The notes under the pieces are model-generated. The model was not told where the DNA came from. It searched no databases and saw nothing but the letters and a program-made list of their open reading frames with translations. Shown here piece after piece: positions 1 through 5,626 of a stretch of 5,626 nucleotides of DNA (its first letter is position 1; each line of letters opens with the position of its first letter). The DNA lies in NCBI GenBank assembly GCA_031268115.1, contig JAIRXV010000203.1:1-5626 (forward strand), read 5' to 3'. The stretch comes from Bifidobacteriaceae bacterium (GTDB lineage: Bacteria > Actinomycetota > Actinomycetes > Actinomycetales > WQXJ01). A program made the position numbers and the translations under genes.

Positions 1-234
1 CGCGGCAACCACGGCGGCGAAGGCATCGAGTGCCGACACCTCGACCGTGTGGTCTCCGTCCCCGGTCACCTCGATGGCGCCGCTGTACGCGGTCCACGCG
101 CCGCCGTCGATTCGCACGCGAACGGTCAGTCCTGCCGCCAGCAGATCGTCCGCGCCTATTTCTATGTTGGCCGAATCGGTGAACCAACCACTGGTGGGCT
201 CACTCACCGCCGGCTCCACGACGATTGGGAGTGG
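1..234 (-). other. Ig/OmpL47-like beta domain at the visible C-terminus of the GH3 protein (partial)
   Basis: From about residue 1070 the sequence leaves the GH3 core. After a Pro/Ser linker it reads SGWFTDSANIEI, then VRVRIDGGAWTAYSGAIEV (Trp1116) and DGDHTVEVSALD. The DGG-x-W-x-x-Y-x-G-x-I-x-V-x-x-x-G-x-H-x-V-x-V-x-A-x-D pattern resembles OmpL47-type/Ig-like beta domains found in tandem on secreted carbohydrate-active enzymes. The domain is cut by the window edge, so more accessory modules may follow. Confidence 0.5.
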
Positions 235-3200
235 GCCGGACGGTACGGTCGCGGCGGCCGCCGATGACGTCACATAGCTCTTAAGGTCGGCAAATTGGGC
301 CGTATATGGGGACACGGAGATTCCCGATTGACTTTGGAGCTGGGCCAGTTCGGCGAACGTGGCCGACTGGGTGGCAATCCGAAGGATTGCCGCCGCCGAC
401 TTCTGGAGATCCCCAAGCCTTAGAGGCAGGGCCTCGACACCCTTAATGTCGACTCTATAGTCCGTGACCACACCGCTCGGATCCGTTACCAACGCGGTGA
501 CGACTATCGACCCCGAAGGGGCACCGGTCCAGTGAACCACACCTTCGCGGTCCGCGGCAGCGGCGAAAGAATCAATACTTGCCTGAACTCCGGTGAAGGA
601 GTTGCTGCCCGATGCGGGCGCCCCGGCAACCCAGGTGCTGATTTGAATTGGTCCCGTCGGATCGGGCACAATGTTTCCCAACGTGCAGGAATAGGTGACA
701 TAGCCGGTACCCTGCGCCCCGAAGGTGGTCGAGTTGCAGGTTGGCAACCCATTCGCGGGGGAAATAACGGCCGATGTCGGAAGGATCAGATTTACGACAT
801 CGCGGACATTGTCCGCTCCGCCGGGAACAATGAGATCGTTGCCCGAGTATAGGTTTGTCAAGGCCCCGGAACGCACACCGCCCCAATCGGACATGACAAG
901 CCCTTCAAAACCCCACTCCCCACGCAGCACGTCAGTCAGCAGGTCGTAATCGCCAGCCACGTAGTGGCCGTTGACCTTGTTGTAGGAGCTCATGATCGCC
1001 ATCGGCTGGGCCGACTTGACCGCGATCTCAAAACTCTTCAGGTACAGTTCGCGCAGCGCCCGTTCGCGAATCACAGAATCGGATGCTTCGCGTTCCGTCT
1101 CCTGGTTGTTGGCGGCGTAGTGCTTCAGTGTGACGCCGACGCCGGGAGTGGATTGGACACCCTTGGTTTCCGCGGCCGCGGTCATGCCAGAAAGTAGCGG
1201 ATCCTCTGAGTAGTACTCGAAGTTCCTCCCGTTCAGGGGGTCGCGGTGCAGGTTGGTGCCGGGAGCGAGCCAAAGTGTGACGCCATATTCGGCCATCTCC
1301 TTGCCGATGGCCTCGCCCACCTGCTGGACCAGCTCCGAGTTCCAGGTCTGCGCCAGCATTGTGCCGATGGGCCACGCCGTACACCATTGATAGCCCAATA
1401 CGGTCGACTCGAACCACGGCGGATACGGCAAGAAGACATAGTTGCTGGCCGTTTGGTCGATTCGCACGCCGGCCGGGCCGTCCGCCAACGGCATTGCCGG
1501 AATGCCCAGCGATTCGTACGCCATCGTCGTGTATCCGGCCGCGCCCCGCGCAGTGAGCGTGGACGGCGTCCCGCCCGATTGGCCTACCACGATGTTCGCG
1601 AGTTGGGTGGCGCTAAGCCCCGCCACGAATCGCTCCATAGATACGGTTCCGCGAGCCACGTCGAACAGGGTTGCGCCCGGAGCGGGCGCGACTGTTTGAA
1701 GGGTCTCGCCTTCCTTGGCGGCGTAAGGGCTGCCGGTACCCTCCCAGTTGGTTTGTCCGGAGGGAATATAGGCGGTGGTGGCGCTGATCGAATCCCCGTC
1801 GGTCTCGGCCAGATACGACCCGGCCACGGGCGTCTTGTCCTGTTCGAGGGGCGAAGCGTTGTTCGGGGCAACGAACCCGGCCGTCGTGAGCGGTACCCGG
1901 GGGGCCGCTCTCAGCTCGACGGCCTCGCCTGGATAGGTGTAGAAGTTCGCGGGGTCGGATTCGAGCTCCACGAAGGGGTGATCCGCGTCTGTCTCTGGAT
2001 CGTTCGCCTGGTGCGATAGCTGTTCGACAACGAGGGTGGCTCCGAGTGTGAGCACGGCCGCGACTGAGGTGTTCCGCGATGAATTCCCGACGCGGATGGC
2101 ATAGTCCCCGCCCTGCATTGTGTAGGCGGCGCGCGCCGTATCGTAAGAACTCAGCTCCTCTGTGGCAAATTCGACCGTCACCTTCTGAGAGGCGCCGGGT
2201 GCTAGAACATCGGTCTTGGCGAACCCAACCAATTCTTGGTAGGGTTTATCGAGTCCCTCTTGCGGTGCGGAAAAATAGACTTGGACCGTCTCTTTGCCTG
2301 AGAACGCAACCCCGGTATTGACAACCGTTGCTTCCACGGTCACAGTTTGCATATCGGCCTCGACTCGGTCTACCACCGTGTCGAAGGTGGTATAGGACAG
2401 GCCGTAACCGAATGGGTAGTTGACTGCGGCGTCCGGATTGTTCGCCATGAGTGTCTTGTAGAACGAGTCGAAGTAGCGGTAGCCCACGTAGATACCTTCG
2501 GAGTAGTTCTCCACCAACGCCCCATTGACTGCGGGAGTGCCTGGATCGAACCAAGACGGTGGGACCGCGTCGCGATCGTCCGCATGGGCAAAAGTGCTGG
2601 CGGCCGGGTACAGGTCATACGAGGAGGCCCACGTGTCGGCGGTCTTGCCCGATGGCGTCACGCCACCGGCCAGGATATCCACCAACGCCGCCCCCGCTTC
2701 TTGGCCGGCCTGGCTCATGAGGAGCAGGGCGTCCAGGCCAGGTCCGCCCGCCGGATCGGAGACCCTGGCGTTGACATCCGCGAAGAAGCTGGTGTCTACC
2801 ACGCCGCCCACGTTCAACGCGACGATAACTCGGGGATAGACCCGGGCGATCGTCTCGATGTTGGTGCGTTCGACATCGGCCAAGTAGTAGTCGCCTTTGC
2901 CCGGGTTTCTGTCGTACGTTTCCCCGGCGTTGCGGGCGAGCACGTACACGGCCGTATCGGTTGGGGCGGTCGGTTGGGCCGAGGCCGCGGTCAACGCGAC
3001 CTCGCCGGTGGAATAGTCGCGAGGCGGCCCGAAGTAGGCTCCTCCGGCGGGAAGGTTGGCGCAGGCCGCCACCATCGCGTCGTAGTACGCGGGCTTGGTA
3101 GTGACGGCGTAGCCGGCCCGCTCGAAGCCTTCGCGCACAGTGAGCGTGACGCGGTTGTTGACCGCGCCCGAACCGGTGCCGCCCGGAATCGTTCGGTAGA

Positions 3201-3441
3201 TGCCAACCCCGAATAGGGCGACGTTCCCGGACGGTGCGATGGGCAACGCCCGGTCGAGGTTCTCCAGAAGAACCATTCCTTCGGCCGAGACTTGTCGAGA
3301 TAGCTCTGCGTTGGCGATCTCAAGCGGGCCAGGCTCGTAGTCGGGGGTGTAGGCGCCAGCGGGTGCCACGAGGCTGACGCTCAACGCCGTGGCCAAACCA
3401 AACGCCACGGTGGCGCGGCTTGCTGTTCGAGACAAATGCAT
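1..3441 (-). CDS. Secreted GH3 beta-glycosidase (beta-glucosidase-like), inverted domain order, 3' end outside window
   Basis: One uninterrupted frame of 1147 codons runs off the left edge without a stop. The ATG at 3439-3441 is chosen because an AGGAAGGA ribosome site precedes it and a signal peptide follows (residues 1-30). Domains in order are: GH3 C-type alpha/beta domain (~45-353; GGTGSGAVNN ~87-96, RNAGETYDR 170-178, IVALNVGGVVD 206-216, GQEAGAALVDILAGG, PSGKTADTW, YPFGYGLSYTTF); fibronectin III-like domain (~365-460); a long linker (~467-590); and the GH3 catalytic barrel (~591-875 plus ~1006-1060). The barrel carries LADGPAGVR (652-660), GRNFEYYSEDP (738-748), KHYAANNQE (773-781) and MSDWGG, which gives Asp852 as the predicted nucleophile. 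Glu174 is a candidate acid/base and needs structural confirmation. A ~130-residue insertion interrupts the barrel, and an Ig/OmpL47-like domain begins near residue 1070. GH3 enzymes hydrolyse terminal beta-linked sugars from oligosaccharides or glycosides. The exact sugar (glucose, xylose, N-acetylglucosamine or other) cannot be read from sequence. The partner gene upstream is a GH2-type enzyme. Confidence 0.95.
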   Translation of the reverse strand, partial: MHLSRTASRATVAFGLATALSVSLVAPAGAYTPDYEPGPLEIANAELSRQVSAEGMVLLENLDRALPIAPSGNVALFGVGIYRTIPGGTGSGAVNNRVTLTVREGFERAGYAVTTKPAYYDAMVAACANLPAGGAYFGPPRDYSTGEVALTAASAQPTAPTDTAVYVLARNAGETYDRNPGKGDYYLADVERTNIETIARVYPRVIVALNVGGVVDTSFFADVNARVSDPAGGPGLDALLLMSQAGQEAGAALVDILAGGVTPSGKTADTWASSYDLYPAASTFAHADDRDAVPPSWFDPGTPAVNGALVENYSEGIYVGYRYFDSFYKTLMANNPDAAVNYPFGYGLSYTTFDTVVDRVEADMQTVTVEATVVNTGVAFSGKETVQVYFSAPQEGLDKPYQELVGFAKTDVLAPGASQKVTVEFATEELSSYDTARAAYTMQGGDYAIRVGNSSRNTSVAAVLTLGATLVVEQLSHQANDPETDADHPFVELESDPANFYTYPGEAVELRAAPRVPLTTAGFVAPNNASPLEQDKTPVAGSYLAETDGDSISATTAYIPSGQTNWEGTGSPYAAKEGETLQTVAPAPGATLFDVARGTVSMERFVAGLSATQLANIVVGQSGGTPSTLTARGAAGYTTMAYESLGIPAMPLADGPAGVRIDQTASNYVFLPYPPWFESTVLGYQWCTAWPIGTMLAQTWNSELVQQVGEAIGKEMAEYGVTLWLAPGTNLHRDPLNGRNFEYYSEDPLLSGMTAAAETKGVQSTPGVGVTLKHYAANNQETEREASDSVIRERALRELYLKSFEIAVKSAQPMAIMSSYNKVNGHYVAGDYDLLTDVLRGEWGFEGLVMSDWGGVRSGALTNLYSGNDLIVPGGADNVRDVVNLILPTSAVISPANGLPTCNSTTFGAQGTGYVTYSCTLGNIVPDPTGPIQISTWVAGAPASGSNSFTGVQASIDSFAAAADREGVVHWTGAPSGSIVVTALVTDPSGVVTDYRVDIKGVEALPLRLGDLQKSAAAILRIATQSATFAELAQLQSQSGISVSPYTAQFADLKSYVTSSAAAATVPSGPLPIVVEPAVSEPTSGWFTDSANIEIGADDLLAAGLTVRVRIDGGAWTAYSGAIEVTGDGDHTVEVSALDAFAAVVAA
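427..816 (-). other. About 130-residue insertion inside the GH3 catalytic domain
   Basis: In GH3 barrels the GNDL-x-x-PGG stretch after the nucleophile is normally followed closely by a helix of the form L-x-x-GDLQ-x-SA-x-x-IL. Here GNDLIVPGG ends at residue 875 and LRLGDLQKSAAAIL starts at 1007. The intervening ~130 residues are rich in Ser, Thr, Gly and Val, with alternating hydrophobic strands (YVTYSC, PIQISTWVAG, EGVVHWTG, SIVVTALVTD, YRVDIKG). They contain Cys902 and Cys919, 17 residues apart. This looks like an inserted beta-rich module with a possible disulfide. The reading frame stays open and the GH3 core resumes cleanly, so it is not a broken gene. Confidence 0.7.
3352..3441 (-). 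other. Predicted Sec signal peptide of the GH3 protein
   Basis: Residues 1-30 show a basic n-region (MHLSRTASR), a hydrophobic core (ATVAFGLATALSVSLV) and a PAGA end that fits an A-x-A signal peptidase I site, with cleavage predicted between Ala30 and Tyr31. There is no lipobox cysteine and no twin-arginine motif, so Sec export and release, rather than lipoprotein anchoring, is the likely route. Confidence 0.85.
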
Positions 3442-3451
3442 GTTCAGGTGG

Positions 3452-3459
3452 TCCTTCCT
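3452..3459 (-). promoter_or_regulatory. Ribosome binding site of the GH3 gene
   Basis: On the minus strand AGGAAGGA sits 10 bases ahead of the ATG at 3439-3441. It is the only strong purine-rich Shine-Dalgarno match in the spacer and fixes this start. The start lies in an ATGCAT palindrome, so an ATG also appears on the plus strand at 3436. That one opens only a shadow frame. Confidence 0.75.
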
Positions 3460-3488
3460 GTATTAGTGGGGGTTGGGTCGCACGGGAC

Positions 3489-3504
3489 GAGGCTTCCCTG
3501 CCTC
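3489..3504 (-). other. Third intergenic hairpin in the GH3 leader
   Basis: On the minus strand GAGGC, loop AGGGAA, GCCTC give a 5-bp stem with a 6-base loop, the same geometry as the hairpin at 3508-3523 and separated from it by three bases (3505-3507). It lies 48 bases ahead of the GH3 start and does not cover the ribosome site. A short stem of this kind can arise by chance in GC-rich DNA. Confidence 0.3.
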
Positions 3505-3507
3505 AAA

Positions 3508-3523
3508 GGCCCTTCAGTGGGCC
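3508..3523 (-). terminator. Short all-GC hairpin followed by TTT, weak terminator candidate
   Basis: On the minus strand GGCCC, loop ACTGAA, GGGCC form a 5-bp all-GC stem immediately followed by TTTGAGG. The stem is short and the T-run is only three bases, so intrinsic termination would be weak. It sits between the strong GC hairpin and the GH3 ribosome site and could act with the neighbouring hairpins as an attenuator. Confidence 0.35.
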
Positions 3524-3557
3524 GCAAATCTGACCGTCTCGCAGACTCTAGCGGAAG

Positions 3558-3594
3558 GCGAGGGGGGAAGGCGCGTCGCACCCTCCCCCCTCGC
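3558..3594 (-). terminator. Strong GC hairpin after the GH2 stop, possible U-less terminator
   Basis: A perfect 11-bp inverted repeat lies 27 bases past the GH2 TAG: GCGAGGGGGGA (3584-3594 on the minus strand) pairs with TCCCCCCTCGC (3558-3568), leaving a 15-base loop. The stem is dominated by six consecutive G:C pairs and should be very stable. On the minus strand it is followed by CTTCCGC, not a T-run. It is therefore either a U-less terminator, as is often proposed for high-GC Gram-positives, or a barrier that protects the upstream mRNA from 3' decay. Its position directly behind the GH2 gene supports a role at that transcript's 3' end. Confidence 0.6.
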
Positions 3595-3621
3595 TCAGAA
3601 GCCGTCTATCTTCGAGCCGTC

Positions 3622-5626
3622 CTAGCCGACCTGAACCTTGTACTTCGCGGTCCTACCGCCGGCCTTCACGGTGACGGTGGCCTGGCCAGCCTTGACACCG
3701 GTCAGCGTCCCGGCCTTGTCCACCTTCAGGACGGACGGGCGCGAAGACGTGTAGGCCACCTTGGCTCCCGTGGCCGATGCCGGCGCCACCTTGGGAACGA
3801 TCCCCTTCGTGGCCCCTACCTTCAGGGTCTTTGGCACGTTCGCGGTCACCTTGGTGGCCTTGCGACTCTTCTCTGGCGCGACGACCGTAACCTTGACGGT
3901 GGCCGAAACGTACTTTCCGTTCGCATTCGGCAGCGCCGAGGCGGCCTTCACCGTCGCCTTTCCTGCGCCCACGGCCCTCAACTTGCCGGTGGTCTTGTTC
4001 ACCTTGACCACCTTCGAGTTCGATGTGGTCCACCGTACCGACTTAGACGCGGCGCCCGTGGAGTCATAGCCGAGGGCCGCGACCGTGGCGGTCTTGCCCC
4101 TGACAAGGACAATCGAACCCTGGCCGGCTTTGACCCGGACCAACGCGGAGGCAATCGGAACGATCTCGGTCGAACCCGGCTCGATCCTGGCCAGACCCGA
4201 CTCAGCCCGGCTTAGCGCGACGATCGCTTGGGCTATCTCCGCCTCTGAGGCGGCCGGATTCGCGGCCACGGCCCGCGCGTGGGCAAGACCCTGGGCCAGC
4301 GCACTCCACGTTTCGGGCGTGTAGTCGGCGGCCAGGCGCCCCTGGGCCGTTTCGATGAGCGCCGCCAACAGCGCCGAGTTGGCTGGAGCCGAGCGAACAC
4401 GCACCAGCGAGGCGAAAGCCGAGGTCACGGCCGCCTGCGCGGCCGTGACCCTGGCCGGGGTCGAGGCTGGGTCCGTCAACGCGGCCCGGGCCGCATCCAG
4501 CGCCTCGGCGTAAGGTGCCCAGGATTCAGCCGTATAGCCACCTTCAGCCCCTACGGCCGCCTCGACCACATCGATGACGGCGCTCAGCGCTGCCTTCTGC
4601 GAGGCGGCGTCCACCGCGGGGACCGTTTCAAGCCCAGCGACGGCCGCGAGCAAATCCCGCGCGGCGCCATCGGCGGCCTCTTGGACCGGATACGACGATC
4701 CGGCCACAGCACGCGCGGCCGCCAACGCCGCCGCCACGCCCTGCCACGACGCCGGAGTGAACCCTTCGGGCCCAAGCGCGCTAGCCCGGTCGATGGCGCC
4801 GGCCAAACCCGACAGATCGGCTGGGGCGGGCAGCTGAAGGTCCGCGATTGCCCAGCGCAGATCGGCCTGCGCCTGGTCGATCTCGACTTGGCTCGCACCC
4901 GGCGTCCCAAGGACCGCCTGGGCCGCCGCCAAAGCTCCGGCGAAGGCGGACCACGCCGCCTGGGGCGTGGTGCCCCGCGGCAATCCCTCGGCAACCGTGA
5001 CCAGCGCGGCCAGCTGGCCGGACTGCCCCGCGCTCGCGGTGCCCAAGGAGACCGTCTGATCGGCCGCGTTGAATCCATCCACGGCTACGCGGGTGACCGC
5101 GCCCGCTCGCCCGGACACCTTGTACTTAGCGGACAGCGTGACCGTCTCACCGGGCATTAGGGTGACGTAGTTGTCGTCCACAATGAACGGAAGGATCTGC
5201 TCCCCGTTCTCATCGACGCCTTTGATCCGGGTCAACAGGGATGGGCTGGCCGACGGGTTGGTCAGTGTTACCTGGACCCCGGCCCAACCTGGCTCGGAGC
5301 CCGCGGCCGGAACCGCGCGGACATCGAGCTCGACCGGCGCCACTGGGTTGGCCGAGGTGCCTTTCAGGGCGGTCCGCAGCGCCTTGTGGTCGGCCCATGT
5401 GGTGGGCCTGTTGGTCCCTCGGTTCGTCTTCGAGCCCTCCGGCCAGACGGACACCACATCGGGGTTGGTCCAGTAGAAGTTGCTGCTCAGTTCCGTTCCC
5501 GCGCCATCGTTGACGAAGGTGCGGATGAACCGCTCACCCACCAGCCCGTCTGGCCTGGCGACTGTCAAGACTTCGTTCTGGGACCCAACCGAGGCGTCCA
5601 CAGTGACCGATTGTGTGGACTTCTTC
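3622..5626 (-). CDS. GH2-type exo-beta-glucosaminidase/mannosidase-like glycosidase, C-terminal part with FIVAR and Big2 domains (5' end outside window)
   Basis: This is the 3' part of a large gene. The frame is open to the window edge, reading KKSTQSVTVD before the first in-frame GTG at 5601, so that GTG is not the real start. 667 residues are visible. Residues 1 to ~190 resemble the C-terminal beta-sandwich of GH2 exo-beta-glucosaminidase/beta-mannosidase-like enzymes: ELSSNFYW then NPDVVSVW, a PTTWADHKAL segment, a VQVTLTNPSASPSLLTRIKG strand pair, and DDNYVTLMPGETVTLSAKY. Four FIVAR-type helical repeats follow (residues ~203-481), then two Ig-like Big2-type domains (~493-667). The catalytic barrel lies outside the window, so the enzyme class is inferred from the C-terminal module alone. 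The protein is presumably secreted, but its signal peptide cannot be seen. The C-terminus ends KYKVQVG before a TAG stop, with no LPXTG motif or membrane segment. It lies 180 bases upstream of a co-directional GH3 gene. An alternative reading is another GH2-like enzyme such as endo-beta-mannosidase. Confidence 0.8.
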   Translation of the reverse strand, partial: KKSTQSVTVDASVGSQNEVLTVARPDGLVGERFIRTFVNDGAGTELSSNFYWTNPDVVSVWPEGSKTNRGTNRPTTWADHKALRTALKGTSANPVAPVELDVRAVPAAGSEPGWAGVQVTLTNPSASPSLLTRIKGVDENGEQILPFIVDDNYVTLMPGETVTLSAKYKVSGRAGAVTRVAVDGFNAADQTVSLGTASAGQSGQLAALVTVAEGLPRGTTPQAAWSAFAGALAAAQAVLGTPGASQVEIDQAQADLRWAIADLQLPAPADLSGLAGAIDRASALGPEGFTPASWQGVAAALAAARAVAGSSYPVQEAADGAARDLLAAVAGLETVPAVDAASQKAALSAVIDVVEAAVGAEGGYTAESWAPYAEALDAARAALTDPASTPARVTAAQAAVTSAFASLVRVRSAPANSALLAALIETAQGRLAADYTPETWSALAQGLAHARAVAANPAASEAEIAQAIVALSRAESGLARIEPGSTEIVPIASALVRVKAGQGSIVLVRGKTATVAALGYDSTGAASKSVRWTTSNSKVVKVNKTTGKLRAVGAGKATVKAASALPNANGKYVSATVKVTVVAPEKSRKATKVTANVPKTLKVGATKGIVPKVAPASATGAKVAYTSSRPSVLKVDKAGTLTGVKAGQATVTVKAGGRTAKYKVQVG
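3625..4149 (-). repeat. Two C-terminal bacterial Ig-like (Big2-type) domains, strongly basic
   Basis: Two units, at about 3880-4149 and 3625-3861, share the Big2 pattern. The first has VRWTTSNSKVVKVNKTTGKL followed by AVGAGKATVKA; the second has VAYTSSRPSVLKVDKAGTL followed by GVKAGQATVTVKAGG. The W/Y-TSS/TSN-x-x-V-x-KV-x-x-x-G-x-L core with a G-x-A-T-V-x-V strand is the family hallmark. Over roughly the last 170 residues I count 25 Lys and 6 Arg against 3 acidic residues. Big2 domains are usually extracellular binding or spacer modules. The high charge would suit contact with anionic cell-wall polymers or an anionic glycan, but that is inference. Confidence 0.85.
4183..5019 (-). repeat. Four tandem FIVAR-type helical repeats in the GH2 protein
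   Basis: Four units of about 65-70 residues lie at approximately 4834-5019, 4621-4818, 4396-4605 and 4183-4380. Each has a conserved pattern: hydrophobic helix, then T-x-x-x-W, then a helix of the form AL-x-x-A-x-A-V/A, a short spacer rich in P/A/S, and a last helix ending in an L-containing turn. The aligned cores are TPQAAWSAF, FTPASWQGV, YTAESWAPY and YTPETWSAL, with the tryptophans 69, 75 and 71 residues apart. FIVAR modules are common in secreted surface glycosidases and adhesins of Gram-positive bacteria, where they act as spacers or carbohydrate/surface-binding parts. The region is very rich in Ala, with 27 acidic residues and a single Lys. The repeats have diverged in sequence, so they are not a recent duplication. 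Confidence 0.8.

Noticed and set aside
504..1439. Possible frameshift in the GH3 gene, because several short minus-strand frames occur here
   Set aside because: Codon-by-codon reading from 3441 to 1 stays open in one frame with GH3 motifs in the expected order; the short frames are out of phase.
1246..3216. Long plus-strand frames opposite the GH3 gene (1246-2019 and 2347-3216)
   Set aside because: The minus strand here encodes an uninterrupted GH3 protein with all expected motifs; these frames are shadows.
3460..3465. TAATAC on the minus strand as a -10 promoter element for the GH3 gene
   Set aside because: No TTGACA-like -35 box lies at the right distance, and transcription would start inside the ribosome binding site.
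3600..3621. Direct repeat AGCCGTC at 3600-3606 and 3615-3621
   Set aside because: Only 7 bases, two copies, just after the GH2 stop; too short to separate from chance and matches no operator known to me.
3436..4215. Plus-strand open frame of 259 codons overlapping the GH2 gene and the spacer
   Set aside because: It runs antisense to a well-supported coding frame, is rich in Arg/Gly as expected of a GC-rich shadow, has no ribosome site and resembles no family.
4279..5160. Plus-strand open frame of 293 codons opposite the FIVAR repeats
   Set aside because: Its Arg/Gly/Gln-rich composition is a by-product of Ala-rich coding on the other strand; no domain or start signal is recognisable.

Overview
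The window reads as part of a high-GC Gram-positive genome, most likely an actinobacterium. Codons are strongly biased to G/C at the third position, both proteins are of the secreted, multi-domain carbohydrate-active type, and the long open frames on the opposite strand are the usual shadows of such coding. The genus cannot be fixed from this sequence.

Both genes lie on the minus strand, so transcription runs from high to low coordinates. At the right is the 3' part of a large gene (3622-5626, start outside the window). Its first visible ~190 residues resemble the C-terminal beta-sandwich of GH2 exo-beta-glucosaminidase/beta-mannosidase-like enzymes. These are followed by four FIVAR-type helical repeats and two bacterial Ig-like (Big2-type) domains, ending at a TAG stop with no sorting signal. 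A 180-base spacer (3442-3621) follows, holding three hairpins and a good ribosome binding site but no convincing promoter. The second gene (1-3441, 3' end outside the window) is one uninterrupted frame of 1147 codons. It encodes a secreted GH3 beta-glycosidase in the inverted domain order: signal peptide, GH3 C-type alpha/beta domain, fibronectin III-like domain, then the catalytic barrel. A ~130-residue insertion with its own cysteine pair sits late in the barrel, and an Ig/OmpL47-like beta domain is entered before the window ends.

Together the genes look like a secreted glycan-degradation pair. The GH2 enzyme would remove glucosamine or mannose-type units, and the GH3 enzyme would cut beta-linked gluco- or related oligosaccharides outside the cell. 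The substrate is inferred from family membership only. No RNA gene, CRISPR array, insertion sequence or other mobile element was seen. The points most worth a second look are the insertion inside the GH3 catalytic domain, the sharp charge split between the FIVAR and Big2 parts of the GH2 protein, and the hairpin cluster between the genes.
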